DNA from: Anaeroglomus sp964550565
GTDB lineage: Bacteria; Planctomycetota; Phycisphaerae; Sedimentisphaerales; Anaerohalosphaeraceae
Assembly (NCBI GenBank): GCA_964550565.1
Contig: CAZKAI010000050.1
Location: forward strand, 1-31,243
Reading direction: 5' to 3'
Length of the DNA: 31,243 nucleotides
The translations under genes were made by a program, and so were the position numbers. The notes below the pieces were generated by a model, which was not told the origin of the DNA, made no database searches, and saw only the letters and a list, made by a program, of their open reading frames with translations. Within the stretch, counting starts at the first letter, position 1. Each line of letters opens with the position of its first letter. This document shows, piece by piece, positions 7,850 through 17,600 of the stretch.

Positions 7850-9160
7850 TCAGAGAATTTTTCGGAATGCATTATAGGCGGCGTTGACCGTCTTTTCAAT
7901 ATCTTCTGTCGTGTGGGCCAGCGAGACAAACATCGCCTCAAAGGCGCTGGGGGCCAGGTAAATACCCTGCTCAAGCATGGCCGCGAAAAAGGCTTTGAAG
8001 CGAGGCATATTGCAGGCCTTGACATCGTCGAAATTATGTACGGGCCGGTCGGTAAAGAAGCAGGTCATGATGGAGCCGACACGGTTGATGGTCATGGGGA
8101 CGGCAGCCTTGCGGGCAGCATCGGCCAGGCCTTCGGCTAACGCCGTTGCGGATTGCTCCAGTTTCTGGTAGCAGGCAGCATCCTGAAGGATATTCAGCGA
8201 GGCATTGGCAGCGGCCACGGCCAGAGGATTTCCACTGAGGGTGCCCGCCTGATACACCGGACCCAGCGGGGACAGCATATCCATAATATCCTGTCTGCCT
8301 CCAACGGCAGCACAGGGCAGCCCCCCGCCGACGATCTTGCCCAGGCAGGTCAGGTCGGGCTGGATGCTGTAAAGCTGCTGGGCACCGCCGAAAGCGACAC
8401 GAAATCCGGTGATGACTTCGTCGAAGACCAGCACCGCACTGTGTTCCATACATAATTGCCGAATCTGCTGCAGATAGCCGGGCTGCGGTATAACAACGCC
8501 CATGTTGGCGGCGACTGGTTCGATTAGCACACCTGCTATCTGGCCCTGATGTTTTTTGAACGCCAGCGTCAGGGCGTGGATGTCATTGTATGCAACCGTG
8601 ACGGTCTTGGCGGCCAAATCCGCGGGGACGCCGGCACTGGAGGCGGTGGATAGTTCCGCAACGCCGGAGCCGGCCTTGACCAGCATACTGTCGCAGTGGC
8701 CATGGTAGCAGCCGACCATTTTGATGAGAATATCTTTGCCGGTATAGGCCCGGGCCAGGCGGGCGGCGGTCATGGCCGCTTCGGTTCCGCTGCTGACAAG
8801 GCGGACTTTCTGGATGGACGGATAGGCCGAACAGATCCGCTGGGCCAGTTCGATTTCGCCTTCGGTGGGGGCGCCGTAGGAGGTACCCTGTGCGGCGGCC
8901 TGCTGGACGGCAGAGACGACCGCCGGGTGGGCATGGCCCAGAATCATCGGGCCCCAGGAACCGACGTAATCGATGTATTCGTTGCCGTCGATATCCCAGA
9001 TATGGCTGCCGCGGGCCGACCGGATAAAGACCGGGCAAAGCTGGACTTCGCGGAACGCGCGCACGGGAGAATTGACCCCGCCGGGGATGACCCGGCAGGC
9101 CCGTTCATAGGCCGATTGCGAATGCGCACAGCATCTTGTCTGTTTTGATTGTTCGCCCAT
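7850..9160 (-). CDS. hemL: Glutamate-1-semialdehyde 2,1-aminomutase HemL
   Basis: HemL converts glutamate-1-semialdehyde to 5-aminolevulinate, the committed C5-pathway step to tetrapyrroles. The protein is 436 aa, the usual length. It is a fold-type I PLP enzyme: N-terminal VIPGGVNSPVRAF, SSGTEAAMTAARLAR (phosphate-binding), CYHGHCD, VFDEVITGFR (Asp contacting the PLP ring), and the Schiff-base Lys275 in LGKIVGGGLP. The ATG at 9160 gives the standard N-terminus; a GAGGA lies about 13 bases upstream, rather far. A good promoter is found 57 bp upstream. hemL is first in a three-gene run with the membrane protein and the HIBADH-type reductase. Confidence 0.97.
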   Translation of the reverse strand: MGEQSKQTRCCAHSQSAYERACRVIPGGVNSPVRAFREVQLCPVFIRSARGSHIWDIDGNEYIDYVGSWGPMILGHAHPAVVSAVQQAAAQGTSYGAPTEGEIELAQRICSAYPSIQKVRLVSSGTEAAMTAARLARAYTGKDILIKMVGCYHGHCDSMLVKAGSGVAELSTASSAGVPADLAAKTVTVAYNDIHALTLAFKKHQGQIAGVLIEPVAANMGVVIPQPGYLQQIRQLCMEHSAVLVFDEVITGFRVAFGGAQQLYSIQPDLTCLGKIVGGGLPCAAVGGRQDIMDMLSPLGPVYQAGTLSGNPLAVAAANASLNILQDAACYQKLEQSATALAEGLADAARKAAVPMTINRVGSIMTCFFTDRPVHNFDDVKACNMPRFKAFFAAMLEQGIYLAPSAFEAMFVSLAHTTEDIEKTVNAAYNAFRKIL

Positions 9161-9216
9161 TAATATGGCTGAATCCTCAATACTATTCCTTTTACGACCA
9201 CGTATTAACGGGGCAA

Positions 9217-9246
9217 AGTATAGTATCTTTGGGAAAGATTGTCCAA
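9217..9246 (-). promoter_or_regulatory. Sigma-70-like promoter of the hemL operon
   Basis: On the minus strand, TTGGAC (9246-9241), an 18-bp spacer and TATACT (9222-9217). Both boxes match the consensus at 4-5 of 6 positions. Transcription would start near 9210, giving a leader of about 50 bases to the hemL ATG. Confidence 0.6.
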
Positions 9247-9354
9247 ATTTTTCTTGCGTGCCATGCCGTTGGCCAAATGAAAAAAACGCAGCCTATTGGA
9301 TTGCAATTCCAGCATTTACAATAGATTATGTAGCCACCGGGAACCCTGCAAGAA

Positions 9355-10884
9355 TTAGAGTTTCCGGTCCAATTTGCGGTAGCTGATGGCCTCGCCCAGA
9401 TGTTCCGGACGGATGGCGTCGCTTTTTTCCAGGTCCGCGATGGTGCGGGCGACTTTACAGATTTTGTCATGGGCGCGGGCGGACAGGCCGAATTCGGCCA
9501 TCGCCTGCTTGAGCATCATCTGACAGGTCTCGTCCAGCTTGCAGCATTTCTGGATATCGCGGTGGGCCATGGTTGCATTGGTCATCAGTCCATCCTTGCC
9601 GAAGCGGGCGGACTGGATAGCACGGGCGGCGGAGACCTGCCGGCGAATCTGCTCGGAGGGGGTGCCGTCAGGCCCGCTGCGAAGACATTGGAAGGAAACG
9701 GGGGCGACTTCGCAGTGAATATCGATTCGGTCGAGTAATGGGCCGGAAATTTTGGCCATGTAGCGTTCGATCTGTACCGCAGTACAGCGGCAGCGTTTGT
9801 GGTCGGAGCCGAAATAACCGCACGGACAGGGATTCATGGCGGCAATCAGGATGAAACGTGCGGGGAAACGCATGGTGCCTTTGGCCCGATTAACCATAAC
9901 AGCCCCTTCTTCGAGCGGCTGGCGAATCATTTCCAGGACATTGCGGGGAAATTCCGCAAATTCATCGAGGAACAGGATGCCGTGATGCGACAGGCTCAGC
10001 TCGCCTGGGCGGGGATGGGAGCCGCCGCCGACCAGCGATGGGCCGGACGCGGTGTGGTGCGGGGTTCGCACGGGGCGCGTGGCGATTAACGCCTTGCCTT
10101 TTTCGAGCAGGCCTACGGCGGAATAGACGCGGGTGGTTTCCAGCGACTCAGCGAGAGTTAAGTCCGGCATAATGGTCGCCATTCGCTGGGCAAGCATGGT
10201 TTTGCCAGAGCCGGGCGGGCCGATCATCATGACATTATGGCCGCCTGCGGCCGCGATGGTCAGGGCGCGTTTGACGGATTCCTGACCCTTAACATCTGAA
10301 AAATCGATGTCATAGGCTGAGGATCGGCGAAAGAGACTTTCTATGTCGATTACAGTGGGTTCTATCGGGAGCTGGTCGGTCAGGAATGCAACAGCCTGAG
10401 CAAGAGAACCGACGCCGAAGACCTCGATACCCTGTACTACGGCGGCTTCGGAAGCGTTTTCGAGGGGGACAAGGATGCCTTTAAAGCCTTGTCTTGCGGC
10501 AGCCATAGCCATGCTGAGGACGCCGTTGACGGGCCGGACACGACCATCAAGGGCCAGTTCTCCGGCGACGACGTAATCGCCCATTTTGTCACTGGTGATT
10601 TTGTCCCCGCTGGCAAGAATGCCCAGAGCGATGGGCAGATCGAAAGCCGGGCCGGCTTTTTTGACATCGGCTGGGGCAAGGTTTATCAGGGCGAGTGTTT
10701 CCGGATAACGGAAGCCCGAATTGGTGATGGCACTGCGAACACGTTCGATGCTTTCTTTGACGGCGGTATCGGGCAGGCCGACAATCATCGGTTTTTCGAG
10801 GCCATTCAGCGAAATATCGACTTCAACTTCACAGAGAATCCCCTCGATGCCTTCCAAGGTCACTGAATACAGTCGGGACAGCAT
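9355..10884 (-). CDS. comM: YifB/ComM-family Mg-chelatase-like AAA+ ATPase
   Basis: ComM/YifB is a hexameric AAA+ helicase-like ATPase; in naturally competent bacteria it promotes branch migration during integration of transforming DNA. The protein is 509 aa, the normal length. It has the N-terminal ChlI/Lon-protease-like fold (EVDISLNGLEKPMIVGLPD ... AGPAFDLPIALGIL), Walker A GPPGSGKT (222-229), Walker B GILFLDE (302-308), the family-specific Cys motif NPCPCGYFGS...CRC (351-367) and a C-terminal Mg_chelatase_C helical domain (GLSARAHDKICKVARTIADLE). The ATG has AAAGGA about 5 bases upstream. It stands alone: hemL lies 194 bp downstream on the same strand behind its own promoter. Whether this organism is competent cannot be judged here. 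Confidence 0.97.
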   Translation of the reverse strand: MLSRLYSVTLEGIEGILCEVEVDISLNGLEKPMIVGLPDTAVKESIERVRSAITNSGFRYPETLALINLAPADVKKAGPAFDLPIALGILASGDKITSDKMGDYVVAGELALDGRVRPVNGVLSMAMAAARQGFKGILVPLENASEAAVVQGIEVFGVGSLAQAVAFLTDQLPIEPTVIDIESLFRRSSAYDIDFSDVKGQESVKRALTIAAAGGHNVMMIGPPGSGKTMLAQRMATIMPDLTLAESLETTRVYSAVGLLEKGKALIATRPVRTPHHTASGPSLVGGGSHPRPGELSLSHHGILFLDEFAEFPRNVLEMIRQPLEEGAVMVNRAKGTMRFPARFILIAAMNPCPCGYFGSDHKRCRCTAVQIERYMAKISGPLLDRIDIHCEVAPVSFQCLRSGPDGTPSEQIRRQVSAARAIQSARFGKDGLMTNATMAHRDIQKCCKLDETCQMMLKQAMAEFGLSARAHDKICKVARTIADLEKSDAIRPEHLGEAISYRKLDRKL

Positions 10885-10961
10885 ACGAATCCTTTAAAAA
10901 AAGTCCTTCAAACTCCTTAATTCTCGATTGGCCAAACTACAGAACCATTCAGATAGACTGT

Positions 10962-10990
10962 ATTGTAGAGATTTTTTGTCCAAACGACAA
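10962..10990 (-). promoter_or_regulatory. Sigma-70-like promoter for comM
   Basis: On the minus strand, TTGTCG (10990-10985), a 17-bp spacer and TACAAT (10967-10962). The -10 box matches at 5 of 6 positions. The leader to the comM ATG would be about 70 bases. No other element was recognised between 10885 and 10961. Confidence 0.45.
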
Positions 10991-11106
10991 GTGTTTTCCG
11001 GCTTGTTTCGGTGGGATTATTGTGGTAAAATAAGAGACAGAAATAAGCAGTAGTGTATCTGGTATTTCCTGAATTAGAAATATTTTATAAAAATTTAAGA
11101 ATAATG

Positions 11107-11136
11107 TTGCATTCAGACCGATGGAACGTATATAAT
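11107..11136 (+). promoter_or_regulatory. Strong sigma-70-like promoter of the ncRNA candidate
   Basis: TTGCAT (11107-11112), an 18-bp spacer and a perfect TATAAT (11131-11136). The -10 box lies inside an inverted repeat, AACGT (11125-11129) / ACGTT (11138-11142), which could be a small operator. No plus-strand protein gene follows; the next plus-strand signal is a terminator at 11252. Confidence 0.55.
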
Positions 11137-11142
11137 AACGTT

Positions 11143-11284
11143 TGGAATTATAGCTCTTTTTCTTCTATTTACTCTCTATATGTTTCAAAGAGCTAAAGCG
11201 GGACGATAATATTAAGTTATATATTCCCAAATTCTATTAGAACGCTTTAGCAAGGCTGGTACCGAAAGGTATCAGCCTTTTTTT
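11143..11284 (+). ncRNA. Candidate orphan structured small RNA (~140 nt)
   Basis: This is a complete transcription unit without an open reading frame. A consensus promoter precedes it and a rho-independent terminator ends it. Two perfect 8-bp helices lie between: AGCTCTTT (11152-11159) with AAAGAGCT (11187-11194), and CTAAAGCG (11193-11200) with CGCTTTAG (11243-11250). The second helix would stack directly on the terminator stem that begins at 11252. The two helices share two bases (CT at 11193-11194), so they compete slightly at the junction. The 42-base loop of helix 2 is A/U-rich. The fold matches no class I recognise (not 6S, tmRNA or SRP by shape). It lies divergently beside comM and convergent to a small gene. 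A trans-acting regulatory RNA is the simplest reading (inference). Confidence 0.55.
11252..11284 (+). terminator. Rho-independent terminator of the ncRNA candidate
   Basis: AAGGCTGGTACC (11252-11263), loop GAAA, GGTATCAGCCTT (11268-11279) with one G-T pair, then a run of T. The stem is 12 bp with a GNRA tetraloop. On the minus strand there is no T-run, so it acts only on plus-strand transcription, and no protein gene precedes it on that strand. Confidence 0.9.
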
Positions 11285-11323
11285 GTGTTATTATCCCCCT
11301 GCCGGATTAGAATCCCGATGTGT

Positions 11324-11551
11324 TCAGGCGTGTTTTCGCATATCGACCATAAGGGCGGCCAGCAGAATGTGCCGGAGTCGTTCGACGGTCAGGCCTTCCA
11401 GATAATCTTCGGTGAAATCCAGTTTGAGCCTGCCCGGAAAATGCAGCAGCCGGCTTTTGACTTCCCTTTTACTCATCGCTGCGACATCGCAGCACACTTT
11501 TTCAAAATCGGCATATCGAGCCATACCTGTTACCCCATGACGCATTAACAT
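11324..11551 (-). CDS. Small conserved-looking hypothetical protein
   Basis: The 75-aa product has a charged, helical character and no signal peptide: MARYADFEKVCCDV near its start, SKREVKSRLLHF, then KLDFTEDYLEGLTVERLRHI and LLAALMV. The composition and heptad-like Leu spacing look like a real soluble protein, and I have an impression of similar small planctomycete proteins, but no named family. Two starts are possible: the ATG at 11551, with AGGA 5 bases upstream, or the ATG at 11524, with GGGG 8 bases upstream. The open frame continues further upstream without a better site. It lies just downstream of the giant gene's terminator on the same strand and is convergent with the ncRNA candidate. 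Confidence 0.55.
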   Translation of the reverse strand: MLMRHGVTGMARYADFEKVCCDVAAMSKREVKSRLLHFPGRLKLDFTEDYLEGLTVERLRHILLAALMVDMRKHA

Positions 11552-11618
11552 CTTAGTCCTGTACACGATTGTCTTCGGACAAGAATGCGGGCGGGTTAAC
11601 GGAAAAGATGACAAGAAA

Positions 11619-11653
11619 CAAAAAAGGCCGCGGCGAAAATCACCGCGGCCTTT
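11619..11653 (-). terminator. Rho-independent terminator of the giant protease/beta-helix gene
   Basis: On the minus strand, AAAGGCCGCGG (11653-11643), a 9-base loop, CCGCGGCCTTT (11633-11623), and T-runs. The 11-bp stem is perfect and GC-rich. It lies 22 bp after the stop codon. Confidence 0.92.
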
Positions 11654-11674
11654 GAAACCTTTTACTTGAGCGTG

Positions 11675-14600
11675 TTACTGTGCCTGTAACGGCGTGCTCC
11701 ACTGACCAATATTCTGCAGCGGGGAGCGGTCACTGTACCGGACACGGTACTGATAACCTGCGAACTGGCTGTCGACTCTGACCCAGATGACATTGGGTGT
11801 CTGAGCGGTTCCGTTCGGGTTATTCGGGAGAACGGCAACATTGTCGACATTTCTCCACATTGCATTTTCAGCACTCAGAGAAGGTCCGACAACGCATTCA
11901 AACTGATACTGGACATCACTGTCATCTGCGGCTTCCTGGGCCACAACCAGATGGTACCAGATACCATTGACATTGACCTTCGTGGCACTGAGCATCTCAG
12001 CCGGATTCGGCAGCGGAGGCTCATTATCCACGGCTTGCGGAGTTGCCGTAGCCGCTGCGGACCAGGCCGTCCACGGTCCCTTGTTGTACCGGCAGCGGAC
12101 CTGATAGGTATACTCCTGACCAAGGGTCAAACCGGTATCGGTAAATACCCACGGTGTTGTCGAGTAGAAGGTGTTTGCCGGCAGGTTGGCACTGTTGTTG
12201 TGGTTTTGCACAGTAAAGATTACAGAGCCGCCCACTGCAGCCGGTCCAACGAATCTGGCATATTGATATTCCAGCCCTAACGCTGCGGATTCGACAATTT
12301 GCAGCGCTGTCATGATGATCCGGGTCTGATCCATAGCCGCAGGCGGAGTCGTCCACAGCATCACCGGGTTGACCACCGGATTCAACGGATCCGGCTGCGG
12401 GAAATACTGCGAACCGGGGATACCGATCTGCGTAAGCGAGGCAATCGAAATATTGCCCATCGGGTCGCGAACCTGATACTGGTATCTGTACTGATTTCCA
12501 AATATAAGACCACTGGAAATCGTATAAACGGGGTCATTCAGCCATCCGCTGCTGGGGCCGCCAACCGGATCCACACAGAAGAACTGATACTGCAACTGAC
12601 TTTCCGGGAACCAGTTATCCACCGTGGGCTGACCCGTCAATACCAACCGATTGGAGGTGTTGAACGGAGCAACAATCGGATCAATCAGAGCCCATGCCGG
12701 AGCTGTCGGAGCTTCCGTATCGGCTTCGAGCCAGCATCGGGACAGAATTGCCATATCATCGAAATCAACCAATGCATCATAATTGAAGTCAGACCCGCTG
12801 CACCAGGTGTTGAGATCGCTGCAACCGAACAGCCAGTGCTGAATCAGAATCGCCAGATCATCAACTCCGATCTGACCGTTCATCATCAGGTCGGTCATGA
12901 CACAACTGGAGGTACCCTGCTGGAGCGGATAGTGATAGCCCATATCGACGATCCCCTTATCGAGGCCGCCAAGGATGTTGGTGGTATAAGTTTCCAGACC
13001 AATTGAGCCTGCCGGAACAGAGCCGGTGCTGATGCAGGGACCGCCCTGATTCAGGTAGTAATTGCCCAATCCTTCGGGATGAATCTGGAATCCAGGATCG
13101 GCATTGATATTGCCAGTGCCCCAGTTGAGGGTCGAACCGGAACCTACGCGGACCGAAGAGACGGTATTTCCGCCCTGAACATCACTGTAAGAGATGGTCA
13201 AGGTCGCCGGTCTCGGATCGGAGATGAATCCTGTACCGATATTAATCTGTCCGCCTTCTGCGGCGTTATTGCCCCAGAAAATGCTGTCGATGATGCTGAC
13301 ATTGCTGCCATAGGCACAATACATGCCTCCGCCGGAGCCGGGACCGCTGTATTCGCCGCCGCGTCCCATGGACTGGTTGGCCGCAAAGGTACAGTTGGCA
13401 AAGCTGGAGCTCGCAAACCAGTTGACCGAGGCACCACCGCCATCACGCCGGCCGACGTTGTTGTCAAACAGACAGTTGAAGATTCTGGAGTTGACAGGGA
13501 CTTCCCCGGTCAGGTAGATACCGCCGCCGGAGATGTCGGCCAGGTTGGTCGTAAAGACCGAATGGCTCAGCTTGAGGTCGGCGCTGCCGACAAACAAACC
13601 GCCGCCCTGACCGGCCGCTGCGAGTGTCTCATAAATCAGCGGAGGATCGTTTTCGCCTTCACCGGGGATAACATTAGCCGGCGGAGTCACTGCTTCGTTA
13701 CGCACAAACCGGGTGTTGGTAATCTCGATGGTGTCGTATTCGGCATAAATACCCGAACCGGCATAGGCATAGTTATCGAAAGAGTTGCAGTCCACCACGG
13801 TGGTCTGCGACTTAAAGGCATAGAGACCGCCGCCGACGGACGCTTCGTTGTTGTTGAAGTCGCACCGGGTGAAGACCACATCGCATTCGTTTTCATAGGC
13901 CACTGCGCCGCCAAAGCTGACGTTAAATGTCAGGGGCAGTTCGACAGTGACACGATCGGCCAGGTTATTATTGAATTTGCAGTCGGCAAATTCGAGGGCA
14001 CAATTATGCAATGCAAAGACTGCACCACCGGCTGTGGGCAGATCAATCGGGCGATCCGGCGTCGCACTAAGCGTTCCGCCAACTCCCGATACGCTGCTTT
14101 CCGTGACATTGTCGTTAAATGTGCAGCTCACAAACTTTGCAGTCGTATCGTAAGCACAATACACCGCGCCGCCATAGCCGCTGTAGCGCCAGTACTCTTC
14201 ATACCCATCTTTCTTGGGTGTCGAGGTTGCGGCATCGGCATAGTCCGACGAGGCGAGGAACTCTTCCCAGTTTTTCCACTTGGTCCAGCCAAACCACCTG
14301 GCCCAGACTTCGTAATCATAGGTGCCAAAGTACGTGGAGTAGAAATAGTACTTGTCGCCCTGTTCCCATCCATCCCACCAGTCAAAGCTGTCAAAGCTGG
14401 TTTCGATTGATTCGGGCCAGGACAAGCCGCCGCCTCGACCGCCATGAGAATTCTGAGCACCATTACCGCCATTGCCTCCGACACCGCCGCGGGCTTCATT
14501 GCCGGTAAAGGTACAGTGATCAAACGTGACATTACTGCTGAAGCCGGCATAGACAGCACCGCCATATCCGCGACCCGGCCATCCGCCATCACCGCCGACG

Positions 14601-17600
14601 AGATGCGCGGGACATCCGCCGATACCATCCTGTCCATTGCCGCCCTGGGCCATATTGTTTTCAAAGGAGCAGGAGATAAACTTCGGTGCACTTTCAATGA
14701 CCGTTACCGCACCGCCCAGAACACTGCCGCCGTTGCCGCCATCCATCGGATTCGGGCAGGCCTGGGGCGTTATTATCTCTGTTCCGCCGGTCCATCTGCA
14801 GCGGTCGAAAACAACGTTGCGAATCGTGGGATTTCCACCCCAGATATACATCTCGCCGGAGTACAGCGTAAAGCCTTCAATCACGGCCTCTTCGGGGGCA
14901 TTGATCAGATCAATTTCATAATTCTCGAAGATCGTTGCACGCACCACTTCTTCGTCCGCCGGATTGGAACCGGTGATCTTGAGCTTCTTTCCGTTGAGGC
15001 TGATGGTTATCAGGCTGCTATAATACGAGTCATTGACACCTACGCTTCCAGTATAATGACCCGGCAGGATTACGACCGTGTCACCATCTTTGGCTGCATC
15101 GATGGCCTGCTGGACTTCCGTATAGGGGCTGGAGCCGCCGATAACATAGGTCTGTCTCTGTCGGACCAGCACGGTAATCGTCTTATTGGACGTCATCATC
15201 ACATAATTGACGGCTTTGTCGGAGGCATCATTGACTGTACCGCCGCTGTAGCCGGTGATGACGTAATCGGGTTGAATTTGCGTCGTCAGCGTTGCTTTCT
15301 GACCCATATAATAGGTCTGGCTGGACGGCGTGACCACGCCTCGGTTATCCTGGACATAAGCCGTCAGGGTAAAGCGAGGCATGATATTGGCATCGGCTGC
15401 GTTATAATAGTGATATCCAAGATCAACGATACCGCTGTCAAGAATCGCAGGACTGATGCTGGTGTTGGTGGTATACGTATTGAGCCCGAAGCTCAGTGCG
15501 GTTCCGTTACCGGCATTGATGGCCGGGCTGGACGGACTGAGATAGTAATTGCCCAAAACGCCCACTGCAAACAATGGATTTGCGGCAAGATTGGCCCCAT
15601 TGCCGGCAATCGCATTCAACTGCGGAACCGTCAAAGCTGAAGCCGTCTGAGCATCGAAGTAATCGCCGTTGGGATTACTGTAGAACAGGCAGTTCTTCAC
15701 CTGCGCATCCGCCGTGGACGGCTGTTCATAGACCGCAAATCTGCTGTTGCCGCTGAAGATGCTGTTGGACAGATCGGCCTTGCTGCTGTTGCTGATAAAC
15801 AGGCCGCCGCCATTACCGTCGGTCGTATTGCCGACGAAGGTGCAGTTATTGAACGACGGCTCAACATCGTTGGTCAAGGCCACCGCACCGCCGGTCAGTT
15901 TGGCATAGTTATCCGCCAGCAGACAGTTGTCAAACTGATGGCTGATAATCGCATTGCCGCTGACCAGGGCAATCGCACCGCCCTGACCCTGGCCGCTTTC
16001 GGCACGGTTTTCAACAAACACCGAGTCCACAATCGTGGCACTGGTATTCAGGCAGGCCACTGCACCGCCGAAACCTTCGCCGGTGACGGCTCGATGGAAA
16101 TACGACAGGCCGGTTGCGGTATTGCCGCTGAACAAGGAATTGCCCATCTGGACAATACCTTCGGACAGGTGCATCGCACCGCCGCTCCAGGCCGTGTTAT
16201 TAATGAAGTTGCACTGGTTGAAGGTACCCTCAAAATTCTGGGTATGAACCGCACCGCCCCAGTTGCCGGCCTTGTTGTCGGCAAAAGTACACCCGGTCAG
16301 AGTCATTTCCAGCGTGCGGGTGTTCGGATCGGGAATGTAATAATACATATCGATCGCACCGCCGTTGGACTGGGCTTCGTTGGCACCAAAGGAACAATTG
16401 ATCGCCGTGAAGTCCGACTTGGCATTAATGGCACCGCCGTAGCTCTTCGAGTAGTTCTTGTTGAAGGTGCAGCCTTCAAAAACAACCTCAGGGCAATCCT
16501 CGCTGATAAACACGGCACCGGCGCTGACGGTCAGGGCTTCCGGATAATACTGTTCATAGAGCTGCAGAACCTGTTCGGGTTCCAGATAGAAATCCAGGTA
16601 TGTTTTTTCCCAGTCATAGTTATTTTCGAATACGCAGTCTTTCACATATATTTCCGTTTTCTGACCGATATCCAGTGCGCAGCCGCCGCTGTTTTTGATG
16701 ATCAGGTTGCTGAAGGTCTCAATGGTGCTGTTGGGATCGACAGTGATCGCGCCGCCGCGGGTCAGGAACTGATATTCTTCCGATGTCTGGGTAACCTGCT
16801 GGTCACCAATGACATAGATCGTATTCAGATAATCGGCTTCAAATGCTTTGTTGCCGTCAAAGACACAATCGATAACGCTGGATGTCGCACCATTGCCCAG
16901 GGTAATCGCACCGCCGCGAATCATTCCATACGACATGGTAAAACCGTTCGTGCCGGCAGTAGAAGGATTCCACGGGTCAGGATATGTCGCCCCGCTTCCT
17001 CGGGTGCCGCCGGTACCGGGGAAACCCTGCCGGGCATAGTTGCTTGTAAACGTACATCCGGTAATCACGGCATCGCATTGTGCTGCGGCATAGATGGCGC
17101 CGCCGATACCGTCACCGATTCCGTACCCGCCGTCGCCGCCCCAGCTTTCACGACCACTGCCGTCGGCATTACTGCCGTTGCCGCCGTTGCCGCCGCAGCC
17201 GCCCAGGGCTCGGTTTTCTGTGAAGATACAATTCTGGATCAGCGGAGAGCTCTTGTCAAGAATCGCAATCGCACCGCCATAACCATTGCCCTGTCCTAAG
17301 CCGGCATGGCCGCCGCTCTGTCCATCCGCGTTGCTGTCTTCGGGGGCAATTCGGCCGTTGGCACCGTCACCGCCCCAGGCTGCAACAACCTGGCAATTGT
17401 AGAATACGCAGTTGCGAATGATAGGCGAACTGCCGTTTTCAATCAGGATCGCACCGCCAAATCCATCACCGATGGCGTCTTCACCACTATTTGCGCGATT
17501 CGGCGCAGGGGGATTTATTGTAGGATCATCCGGCATGGGTGGATTGGGAAGCGCTGCGTTCAGCCCCAGCGCTCCGGTCCAGTAGGCATTCCGGATAGTA

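Noticed and set aside
9165..9386. A 73-codon plus-strand frame between hemL and comM
   Set aside because: It overlaps the hemL promoter and has no ribosome site, no recognisable motif and atypical composition.
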